Source of the DNA: Fistularia commersonii
Lineage: Eukaryota; Chordata; Actinopteri; Syngnathiformes; Fistulariidae
NCBI GenBank assembly: GCA_037954325.1
Contig: JBBMNZ010000019.1
Span: 6,834,501 to 6,898,500 of the forward strand
Length of the DNA: 64,000 nt
Reading direction: 5' to 3'
Positions within the stretch are counted from its first letter, which is position 1; every line of letters begins with the position of its first letter. Of the stretch, positions 10,917 to 22,200 are shown piece after piece. The notes under the pieces were generated by a model, which was not told the DNA's origin, made no database searches, and saw only the letters and a list, made by a program, of their open reading frames with translations. A program made the translations under genes and the position numbers.

Positions 10917-13900
10917 ATGGAGGTAGAGAAGGTGGTGCGTTTGCCGAGGATGCCCCGGGTCGCTGTGTGTGGTGGTACCCATGGCAACGAGCTATCAGGT
11001 GTATACTTGGTGAGAGAGTTGTTGAAGACAAAGAAGACGGAGCGAGAGGAGCCCCTGTCAGTGCAGATGGTGCTGTCCAACCCGCGGGCCATGCAGCAGT
11101 GCCGCAGATACCTCGACACCGACCTCAATCGTTGCTTCACCCACGCCGTCCTCAAGTAAGGCAGCGGCGACAGAGCGGCGAACCCCGCGGTTCCGATGGT
11201 TATGAGTTGTGACGGTGGCCGATTGTGTCTGTATTGCCCAGCGGTCCCATGTCAGACTCGGCCCCGTATGAGATGATCAGGTCCCGAGAACTGAACGGCA
11301 TGCTCGGTCCAAAAGGAAGTCCAGAGGCGGTGGATCTCGTCTGCGACCTTCATAACACCACCGCAAACATGGGCCTGTGCCTCATTGCCTACTCGGACTC
11401 TGACTGGATCTGCCTGCACATATTCAGACACCTTCAGGCAAGAAAAACGTCTTCAGATCAATCCGCTCCAGATTCGGTGGACTTGAAACCCCTCAGAAAT
11501 GTCTGCCCTGTCGTTTACAGAGGCAGATGCCAGACATCCCAGTGAGGTACATCCACTTTGATGTCTCCCACAAAGAATCGTATTCCCTCGATTCAGTGGG
11601 AAAACACGGTTTTGGTGAGTTTTTCCAATTTCGGTACGGTGACGTCTGACATACAACAATCCCATGTTGGATAATGTGACGGTTGGGGAAATGCGCTGCG
11701 ACAGACCCGGGGTCAGCGGAACCAGGTCCGACAGTTGTAAAGCACAATCAAATCCAAAGACTCCTTTTTTTGCCCTCGATTTTTCACCTTCTTGTGTTAT
11801 AGATTTGAGCTTTTTTTTTTAGCGTGTTTTTTGGAAAGTTGCTATCACTGCGACGATTTTACCCCCAGTCTTGCCTTGAGTTACTAGTCTCCTTGAGCCC
11901 ATTCCCAGGAGGTGTTAACATTACATTACATGACAGTCATTTGCAGACGCTTTTATCCAAAGCGACTTACAAAAAGTGCAATTCAGTCACCGAAGATCCG
12001 AAGTACCAGTAATCGGAACTCAGAAGTGACCACTCAACCAAATAGCTATCTCAGAACCATATACATACATACAATCACTTCATTGTTTCTTTTTTTTTTT
12101 TTTTTCCTGGGGGGGTTTGGGGCTGAGTGCGATTAGTAGGGTGGTGCTTGGTGAAGAGGTATGTTTTCAGCTGAAGGCGAAAGATGTGCAGCAACCCCGC
12201 CGTTCTGACCTTTTTCGGGAGTTCATCACACCATTGAGGAGCCAAGACCGAGATGAGCCGAAACCGGTTCGATCGGCAGCCGAGGGCTCCGAGTGATGGG
12301 GTGGAAGGTCGCCGAACGGTGGCAGATCGGAGGGGACGGGTGGCTTGAACATAGCCTGGGGATAAGACGGGGCTGTCCTATTCACCGCCCGGTGGCGAGC
12401 ACCAGGGACTTGAACTTGAACCTACCGGGAGCCGGTGTAGGGACATAAGAAGGGGAGTTGTGTGGGAGAATTTGAGACGGTTGAACACCAGGCGGGCTGC
12501 CGCTTTCTGAATAAGCTCCAGAGGTCTGATGGTCACCGCTGGGACACCGGCAAGGAGGGAGTTGCAGTAATCCAAACGAGAGATGACTAGAGCCTGGATG
12601 AGTGTCTGTGCTTAACAATGGCTAAAGATCAAGCGCTCTGTTTTTCTTTTTTTTTTTGTCCCTTCGGGCTGTTTTTGTCAGTCGGCCAGACGGAGGGTAC
12701 CGGGTGAAATGACACTTGAGCCAGACAGATTCACCTGAGTTCAAGCTTTCAAGTTTTCTTGTCCAACCCAAAACATCAACGGTCGCCCACCGGCTCTATC
12801 GTCTTAAGAAGCCGCTCTGCAGCAACCTAATACAAGATGTTTGTCACCTCTGCAGCCATAGAGATCGGCCCTCAGCCTCACGGTGTGGTGAGGTCAAACA
12901 TCTACACAGCCATGAAACTCGGCGTCCAGCACATGCTCGACTGGCTGCGTTTCTTCAACTCAGGTACAGAAAACACACTGGGCCGTAGCGCTGATTCTGT
13001 GATTGATTATTGGGTGAGGGCCCCAGGATGGTGGCAACCTTAAAACTATTTTGCATGCTTTGTGAAAAAAAATTGAGTGGAGGATAGTCAGAACATAAGC
13101 TAAATCAATGGTTGATGATAATCATTAAGAATTTATCAATAGAAGAAATGTCCAAATATGACCAGAAATTAAAGGTAAAATAATCAAAACATACATATCA
13201 TGCAAAAAGAAAGAATTTTCCTCCGTCTCCTGAATTCAGAAGACAAGATGCATTACAATTTCTGTATAAAACTTTTATTTGTTTTTATTTTTATTGTTTC
13301 TTTTAAATCATAGAGTCCTTGAGTGTAAAGCGCTTGAAATAAGATGAAATATTATTATGAGTGGGCCATTCTGGGTATGGGAACACAAATTACTGTTGAA
13401 TCCTCTCAGAAATCACTGCAAAATTAAGCTCCCACCCCCCCTGTGTCTTCATATGTTTAGGTACTACTTTTGAGGGAGGGTATGTAGATGTGTACACCAT
13501 GGTCCGACACCTTGACTATCCGAGAGACAGTGAGACTCACCTCATTACAGCAGCGATTCATCCTCACCTCCAGGTACAGTTTCAGACTCATTTGTAACTT
13601 GAAGTTATTTGAAATAGTTTGTCAATCACAGATGAAAGAGGCACCGAGGGCCATTATTTTAAGGCAGCTTCAGTTGAATTGTGATAATACCAATCTGACT
13701 CATACCAGTGATCATACAAATCTACAGCTTGAAAGTAAAAGATACCTAAATAGATGTAAAAAAAAATACAAATGTAAAAATAATTATTATTTCATTTGGT
13801 TTTATTTTCATTTGTGTATTATTCTTATTTTCTTGGTTTTCTAATGACACGTTGCATATGTTTGTTGCAAGTAAATCACACAAAAAAAATGGAATGACTA

Positions 13901-15584
13901 AACTATTAGCTAAAATTATCTAAATATTAGCAAGAATTTTTCCAAAATGTATCAATCATTAAAAAAATGTCCTGTCATCATAACTGTCATAACTTTTCAT
14001 CAAAAAAGAAAAATTCAAAGACAATTCAGATTAAATAAGAATACCATCTGAACTCCAGAACGTCATCTGGGGAGAACACACTGCACATGTCTCACTCGCA
14101 AATTTCGGGGGTTGCAAAATGACATTGCCTTTATATCTACTGCTCAAAAAAATAAAGGGAATACTTGAACAACACAATGTAACTCCAAGTCAATCACACT
14201 TCTGTGAAATCATAGTGTCCACTCAGGAAGCAACACAGATTCATTTTGACTTGCTTTAAGGACATTACATCAAAGTTGGATCAGCCTGGAGTTTGTTTTT
14301 ACACTTTAATTTTGAGTGTGATTCCTAATCCAGACCTCCATGGGTTGATACAATTGATTTCCATTGATCATTTTTGTGTGATTTTGTTGTCAGCACATTC
14401 AACTGTGTAAAGACCAAAGTATTTCATAAGAATATTTCATTCATTTAGATCTAGGATGTGTTTTTTAAGTGTTCCCTTTATTTTTTTGAGCAGTGTATAT
14501 ATGGAGGAGACGTTTGAGTTTTAGTTGGATAGCAAGTTCATATCTAAGCTGACAACATGATATGATAGGTGTATTCTTTCTGTCTATGCTACTCATAGCA
14601 CAGTATTACTACTTCATGTAAACTATTTTGAACTGTACAGCTGTAAATGAAGCACCAGGTAACCAAACTCTGAAAGTACAGTTGTCGGTCAGCTTCTGAG
14701 AGAAGCCAGAAAAAGTTTGTCAATGATGCTTTAACAGCCTACAATACATGGCGAGCATCTCATCTTATCCTGGGGTTACAACTGCAAGCTGGTGTATTTG
14801 TATTACTGTTCAGGTCATGTCGAAGGCACTCATTCAGTGGGAAATAAACAAATAATATGAAAGTGGGCTTGTTGTGGTGCTTATAGATCTGTACTTTGTT
14901 CATTTCAGTTGCTGCTGACCTGTAAACTGCAGTTTCAGAACAGCAGCCAGTATTGTTATGAGTACAACCACCTGTCAATATGTGCGACAAAAGAATTCTA
15001 ATTTTAAGTTTGGGCGAGCAAAATAATAAGCAAAGTTTAGAAAACAAAGCTATGCTATACTTTCATTGCTTTTAGAACAAAAAAAAAACAACTTAAGTGG
15101 TGTCTACACTTTATAAGATGTGTGCAATGGCCGCATGGCAAATATTAGACTAAGAGGGAAAAAAAAAAATCACACACACAGAGTAAACCTTGGTTTCACC
15201 TTTCTCCCATTCAGGCTGGAAAGTAAATAAATAAAATACAAATTTCTGATGTGACAATTACTCTATGACGCATTTGCTAAATAAGCCCTCACATGTTGTC
15301 TTTTCTTCCAGGACAGAGATTTCTGCCTTCTCCATCCTGAAGACCCTCTTTTCCAGACTTTCTCAGGTGAAACACTGCGTTATAAAGGGAGCGAACCTCT
15401 TTACCCCTTCTTCATCAATGAATGTGCCTACTATGAGAAGGGCATTGCTCTCTCCCTGGCGAGAAAGAAATGTGTGAGGATCCCAACGATCCAGGTGCAG
15501 ACGGAGCAGGAGCAACTAGCCACCCAACAGAGATTTGCATCGGAAGAGGAGGAAGAGGAGGAGGAAGAAGAAGAGGAAGAGTGA
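10917..15584 (+). CDS. acy3: Aspartoacylase family protein (ACY3-like N-acyl-aromatic-amino-acid amidohydrolase)
   Basis: A zinc enzyme that hydrolyses N-acyl amino acids (aminoacylase 3 type, mercapturate handling). Coding exons: 10917-11155, 11242-11437, 11521-11614, 12856-12963, 13461-13573, 15312-15584; 1023 nt, 340 aa. Zinc ligands are visible in GGTHGNE (His22, Glu25) and DLHNTT (His117). Substrate-site residues are in RRYLDTDLNR (Arg64, Asn71, Arg72), the catalytic Glu is in EIGPQPHG and a conserved Tyr is in NECAYYEKG. DLHNTTANMG and the DRDF..QTFSGE block favour ACY3 over ASPA. The start at 10917 was chosen because a polypyrimidine acceptor ends at 10912. Intron 2 has a GC donor (see findings). 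The protein is about 20 residues longer than human ACY3 because of a Glu-rich tail (13 Glu before the stop). Confidence 0.92.
11917..12640 (-). mobile_element. L2-type LINE fragment (antisense, in acy3 intron 3)
   Basis: Read on the minus strand, 12575-12420 encodes MDYCNSLLAGVP..LELIQKAAARLVF.., the typical C-terminal end of fish L2/CR1-type reverse transcriptases. The 3' end, at 11917-11985 on the plus strand, contains gacgcttttatccaaagcg followed by ATGTAA-like repeats, the usual L2 tail in fish. The reading frame is broken and only the last ~700 bp remain. Confidence 0.8.
14139..14495. mobile_element. Tc1/mariner-type MITE, copy 1 (acy3 intron 5)
   Basis: The inverted ends are actgctcaaaaaaataaag and ctttatttttttgagcagtg, with TA next to the outer end as expected for Tc1/mariner insertion. 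The interior has no ORF. A nearly identical copy in opposite orientation lies at 50021-50376. Confidence 0.85.
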
Positions 15585-16660
15585 GGAAGGACTTTTACCA
15601 CAGCACCATGTACGGACAGTATTTGATACTGTGATACAGACTGACGTGAATGTGAAATACATTTAAAAAAAAAAAAGCTTTTATTGGAATGACAGCAGTT
15701 GCTTGGAACACGCACAAATGCACGTGTACGTTCACATAGACTCACACACGGTATAAGTGTACAATTTAAAAGCATTGCAGCTCTCAACCGGAGATCGTAT
15801 GACACATTCACTGTAGATTCACAAAAAAAAAAAACAGTTACAAAGTTTATGCTACGGTGGATTCAAGGATTGAGCCATTTCTTATATTTGAAGGCTGAAT
15901 ATATAAAATACAATCTGACTTTTCATGGGAGATATTAAGATATTTATGGACACTTACAACATGGTTCTCATGATATCGTATCCTCTTTCCATGAACAGGA
16001 TATCTTGATTGTCAAAAAAATAGAGATTCACTTGCAACCGCTACTGCAATATTCAGGAAATGTTCAGATATAATTGAAGTGCAAAGAATTACAGTAGCTA
16101 ATTGCAGAATGGCCTTTTTCGTACATTCATAATGCCTGAAATGGAACCACGCATTTCATTTTGAATCGTTCAAGTTAATCATACTTGTTTCATAGAGGGA
16201 AAAACAAATGTGAACTGATAAAAACAAGAGATGGGAAACAAAAATTATAAAACTGTGGTCATATAAATATGCAAAAAAGAAAAAAAAACAACAACAAAAA
16301 AACAATCAACTCATCATAACAAATCACTACATGTATGAACACTACCAAATCCTAGAAAATCATTCAAAACATTAAAAATATACCTGAAAGTTAAAACAGT
16401 AATACATGTGGGGGAACAAATTATAAACACAATTGGACCTTAACGGTTGTTGGAAATCAATATATAAATACCACCTAACCTGTGAACAGAAGTGTAAGCC
16501 TTTCTTCATAACTGTAACACATACAACATCTTTGTACTGTAACTGCCTCTCTCACTGATGCTTCGACAAACAGGTACAATTTGTATTAATCAAAAAATAT
16601 TTTATCATAAGGGTAAGAACAAGTTGGAATCATAATAAAGAGAATGAACTGATGGACTCT
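15585..16660 (+). other. acy3: Probable acy3 3' untranslated region
   Basis: AT-rich non-coding sequence after the acy3 stop. AATAAA at 16634-16639 is followed by a T/G-rich element (cttctgttgtttgttttc), a convincing cleavage and polyadenylation context. Confidence 0.6.
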
Positions 16661-16911
16661 TTTCTTCTGTTGTTTGTTTTCTTAATCTTGGTCAGGTGCA
16701 CTACCAATGTTGGACCCCTCATGTCGTAAACTGAGCTAAGAGGACAAACGTGTGGGTGTCCTCTCGTGTTTTATTTTCAGAATGTGTTGCAATATAATTC
16801 CCGGCTTGCTTTTGGAAAAAAAAAAAAAAAAGCTTACACTGCTTCCTGGTACTTTTAAGAGCCAGCCTTCTCGCACTTGACACCTCTCCATTGGTGCATG
16901 TTTAGCAGTCC

Positions 16912-17002
<91 letters not shown>

Positions 17003-17935
17003 TTCCGACCTGTGTGTGACAATGACAATGGATTGCTGAACCATAATTTCCCTGCAAGGGGTCACAAAGTATGGAAGTTGATTGAAATGCAAAAGAAAAA
17101 CAAGGGATTTGGTCTGAATTCAGCTCAGCTGTTCTTATTTCACAAGCAAGTGAATTTTCTTCATCAATGTATCCCCTTTTTTCTAGCCAGAAAACGTATT
17201 TTTTTCCAATGATGCAATTTATGACTTACTTTTAATAAGGATATCAGTTCTAAATCAGTGAGACGTTAAAACCATTGCATTTGGTAATGCCAGCATCTTG
17301 TGCTGCAAATCAGCTATCCGTCTCATATTTTTGTGACCCATTTTTAGAACGAGTGATGAAAATCCCATCATGGGCTAGGAACGGTTGCAGCATAAATGTT
17401 GGAAAATTACATTTCGAGCAGGAGAGAGATAAAGCATCACCTTGAAATTTAAGCTAAATCGTGAAGTCACACACTGACAAACTTAGGAAGTCCGTTCTGG
17501 TCCTGACATCGTGGAAGAAATGCTTACTTTCTGGCCGGAGAAGCAATCATTTCGGAATAAGAGTCAATTCAAACTCAAATGATCACCTCTCCTATGACAA
17601 AACGATGATTGTGCATTAACCCGTACTTGTGTTGATTCTGAAAAAAATAATTCAACCTCATTCAAAGTCAGTCTGAGAGACAGAATATGCAGAAAATGCA
17701 TCGCCCACTTCATTCAGACTGCATGCCAGACCCGAGACCAGTGGAAAAAGACTCAAGACTGGACGCCTCCTACACGTCCCCGTCAACACTATCTGCATTA
17801 CAACAGGAGATAGAAGCACGAATTAAATTTATTTTTGTTTTCCGAACATTCTCTAGTATTTGTATCGCTGTAGTGTTACATGGCGTGATTTACCAGCGCT
17901 TGTCGGTTGGGATTCCTACAAATTGTACAGTAGCT
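16661..17935. other. Convergent intergenic region between acy3 and cldnd1
   Basis: No gene is seen. The region holds the (TG)n tract at 16913-17000 and AT-rich unique sequence. It lies between two genes transcribed towards each other. Confidence 0.5.
16913..17000. repeat. (TG)n microsatellite
   Basis: About 88 bp of TG dinucleotide repeat with two interruptions (TGCG and TGTC). Its translation gives Val/Cys or Thr/His runs that are not genes. Confidence 0.97.
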
Positions 17936-19275
17936 TTATTCTCATGATGAATTGCAAACCAGCAGCAGCATTAAAAAACAAAACAGCACAAAAGCAAATT
18001 CAAAATACATTTCTTATTGCATGTAGTATTTCCAAAAGAATACTCCCGTGTGCATCTTTGTTTTTACAGGTGCGATAGAATTAATATGTAACTACACCCG
18101 ACTTAAAAGCTTCAGCCAGAGGCGACAAATTGACACATTATTGCCCCAAGTAGCAAATCCAGTAAACAGTGAAAAAAAAAACAACCTAAGAGCCAAGCCA
18201 ATTCACAATCAAGTCACATCTCTAGATCACACTGGAGTTACAGTTGTAGCTAAATGTTTAAAGTGATTTACGGTGGGTGGTTTTTTTTTTTCAACATGCA
18301 CCATTTACTGCAAGTCTGCGGTTGTGGGACATTATAGATTTCTCTTACAGCACAATTTTCCACTTAAACGGGCAAAGCGTCATTCACACTCCCACCTAGT
18401 AGATTCAAGTGCCTTCAAAGTGATTCACTCCTGACACGTGGCTTGAAATTATCCACTAAATCAGTTCTCCCCTAAAACACACAATGATTGTACTTTTACA
18501 ATTTGAGTGTATTTTTTGTAGCCTGTGTATTCCTCTTGGTTATAACGACATGTTTTGGAGACGAATATATTTTGATCCCAGTTGAGTCTTTGTCGATATA
18601 CTTATCGCGTTTGTTATAAATCAACTTTATGCTGCTTGATTTGATATATGACCAATGAGGTAACAGAACAGCCCCGCAGAATTGAAATGTCTAGTTGTTA
18701 CATTTGTTCGACATGTTGAAATATAAGTGATGTTTTTCAGCTCTACTGTTCCCGATATTTGGTCAGGCCAAAATCATGAGCAAAGAATAGACAAAATATT
18801 ACTAAATGGAATTTGGTGATGTATAATCCAAAGCCCTACATTCCTTTCCATGTTTAACCGATGTAGAACAGTTGAGTCCAATGCAATCCTAAAAAGCGAA
18901 ATTCATATTATCAACTAGACGAAACCTGAATCTCCAATTACCCTTTCTTTACCAGTGAAATAAGCTAAAAGCTTGGATTTAATTAAAGCATATAGTGAAA
19001 TTGGGACACATCTAATGCTTGGCGACAAGTTACTCCGATGTTAACATATGTTGGAGGCTATAGGTGTCTCTGCTTGACCTTTTTCAAAGCAGTTCCAGTA
19101 ACCTTTGAGAGATAAAAATCTAATCTTTTAATGCAGCAGATAGGGTCATCACTATGGTGTGCACTTTAATCCATCAGAGGTCAGAATGCACAGATTAACC
19201 CACATTGTGCTCCGAGGACATTATAAAATGTATCTTGGGTTTTTCAGAGTGAACAGAAACGGAGCGGCTCTCAGT
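17936..19275 (-). other. cldnd1: Probable cldnd1 3' untranslated region
   Basis: Non-coding sequence downstream of the cldnd1 stop on the minus strand. A minus-strand AATAAA (TTTATT at 17936-17941 on plus) is a candidate poly(A) signal; a second lies at about 17828. I see no other gene. Confidence 0.45.
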
Positions 19276-22200
19276 CTACGCCACCCGGTAGGCGGTCATT
19301 CGGTAGTAGTTCTGACTGTGGCTGCGTGCTGCCCAAACCAGCAGTGCGGCAGCCATCATGTGGAGGGGCGAGGAAATGAGTGCCAAATAGAGGGACCAGC
19401 CCAAAGAGCCGTCCACCCTGTCAGGAAGCATCGACACCCTGTGGAGCAAGTCCATCCCTGCCAAGTAGCAGCACACGGTAGCCAAAGAGCACAGACCTGC
19501 AGGGAGAAGGACGAGGTACTTCAGTGGAACATGGGCTTCATTTTTAGTTCGCTCTGAAATACTATATATAGTGTCTTTCTAACATTGCGGCAAAACATCT
19601 TACTAACATTGCCTCCATCACGAATAGCATGCACACGAATGCACAAAAAACACTGATCCTTGTAGGATCAACTTCCACAGATTTAACCGCCAGACGCACG
19701 GAGCTCAACACTGAGGTTCTGGATGTGGGGATTGGACTTGTTTTCTTAACAGGATTATCTTTTTTAAGTAAATTGAACATCAAATCATAAAGGACAGCTT
19801 TCCAGAAACTAACAGATTCTGAGATGACTTGTTCTGCTCTTTTAAGAACCAAAAGACGAGTATCAGTATCAATCTTTTTAAGGAAATGTTTAAAAGAGAA
19901 TTCATACTTTGAATCCACTTAGAATATTTACACATTTTGCCTTATTTTTTGGTATTCACAAATAATCTTGTCCTTGGCTGACTCAGATCAAGGTGCCATT
20001 TCATAATAATAAATGGAAAAAAATCCTTTCTAGAACAGAGGCAGGGGAAAAAGTGTTTTTTTTCTGTTAAGCGCTATTTGACAGTTGAAATGTAGACATT
20101 CTCCATACTAAACAAGGTTTCCACAATTTTCGAGAAGTCATTTTCCAGGAGTTCTTCAGGAATTTATCTGCAATAATGTAGCTGGTATGACAGACACGAA
20201 TTGTAGCTATAAGCTCATCTGTTCTGCTCTGTGGGCATACTGAGAGCTGGTGAGATTTTATAAGAGCTGCAGCTATGCATTATTTATTTCCTGAAGATTA
20301 GTATTTTGATAAAATGCACTTCTGATTATTTTTTTGCACCGTAGTAAACTAAAAACAAATCCATTCTCTTTCGATAACAAAAATATGTCTTCATTTTAAA
20401 AAAAAGAAGCATCAGTTCCGCCATTACAAGTTACATTTTACATTTATGAATGTTAATATCTATGGTAATTTAAGTCAACAATGTTATTGTTCTGGGATTT
20501 TTAAAAAAATAATAATTTTTAAGGGTAACAGTTAAAAAAAAGTTTTTCTTACTCTCCATGCAATTTCCAGGAAAGTGCCATATGGGCAAGGTTTTTTGTT
20601 TTTTTTTGCTTTTCTTTCACAGTGATAAGGAACAGTATTGTCTTTTCACATGTGTACAGTTTAATTCATTGGCTCTAAGACATCTAATACTGCATTACAT
20701 AAATTCAAGAAGTACGCCTCTAGGTTTCGCCCAACAGAGGGCACTGGGCAGCTAATCGCAAATTATATGTACAGACGGGTTTACAGCAGGGATGGGCAAA
20801 CTTTTTGGCTCGGCGGTCATACTGACGTGCAAAATTTGACAGACGGACCGGGTCACCACAAAAAAACGCTTTTGTTTATCAGTACATATCAGACATGTCT
20901 GTCGTTTGCTCTAAAAATAAAACCAGTTTGGTTTTGAAGACTCTGACATTTACTTACATTTCCTTCACAAATCAGTTTTCCCCTTGTACTTTCACATCCA
21001 GCTCATTCTCATCTGTCAGTATGTCCACAATAAAGGCTAAATCACAAAGCCAATATATGTCATTCAACTCAGGAAAATTCTCAAGTGTTCTCAAGTAGCT
21101 CCAAAAATGAAATAATCTCCTGTTTGAGCTCCCACATTCATTGATCCGATCATTCAATCATTCACATCAAGTATGAATTCTGTTCCAATCTTTGGCGGGC
21201 CGGATTAAAAAGACCAACGGGCCGGATGTGGTCCGCGGGCCGTAGTTTGCCTGGTTTACAGGAAATATTTAACTACGTCAAGCCGAGCAAGCTTGAGCTC
21301 TTTCGTCCAAACAAGGCGGTTGGCTTTAATCCATAAAACATCTTGCCCTGCTTCACATTGACGCAAATGGATTCCACTGTGACTTCCTGTTATCTTTCAA
21401 GATACACCATAACATAATGCGTCGGGAATTACCAGCAAGCAGGTGAAGGACTCCTATGCCAAGAGTGGGCGAGAGGCTTCGGCAAAGGCAGGCACAAAAG
21501 CCGATCAGGCCTGCCAACACCACGAGGCCCAGAGACACCAGGGGCAGGAGAAACTGGCACCTCCACAGGTCTAAACACAATGAGCACACGCATGTACAAA
21601 TCAGACGTTTGGTATTTCCCTCTTATTTTGGTCAAAACTTGGGTGCCCTTGAATACTTTGTATTTTGTCGAGTGAAAGAGTAATAACGATAAGAGCAATA
21701 ACAAAAATCGTTTCAATGGAAGACTCCTTTTAACTTCAGATTCATGCAAACTGCCATGAAAGCTACGCTGATCTGGATAAGATGAACAAACTCTGATTAT
21801 GAATATTGATAACCACTGACTGGAGACCAGAACATGAATGGCACTAATGTCTGGTTGCTATGGAAAGTACAAAGATTGATTTTGAGCAACACACTGTATT
21901 CTCAAGCTCAAACAAATGACTCAGACTGTCATGTGTCAAACGATAACATTTTGGCAATCGCTGCCCTACTTGAAAAACAGGAATTGAAGATACGGGGTGT
22001 GAAAAAGCTAAAATAATTTGCCCTGCCCTTTTATATTACATATTCTGGATACCTGGAGAGAACAAGCAAACGTTGTGGTCGTCCTCCATAATTAGATGAA
22101 GAGAAACTGGATACCACATGGCTTCTCTCACTATGATGTTTGCAGATTTATTCTGCTAAATGCATTAAACATCTGTTTGAAATGGTCAAGTTAAAGATTG

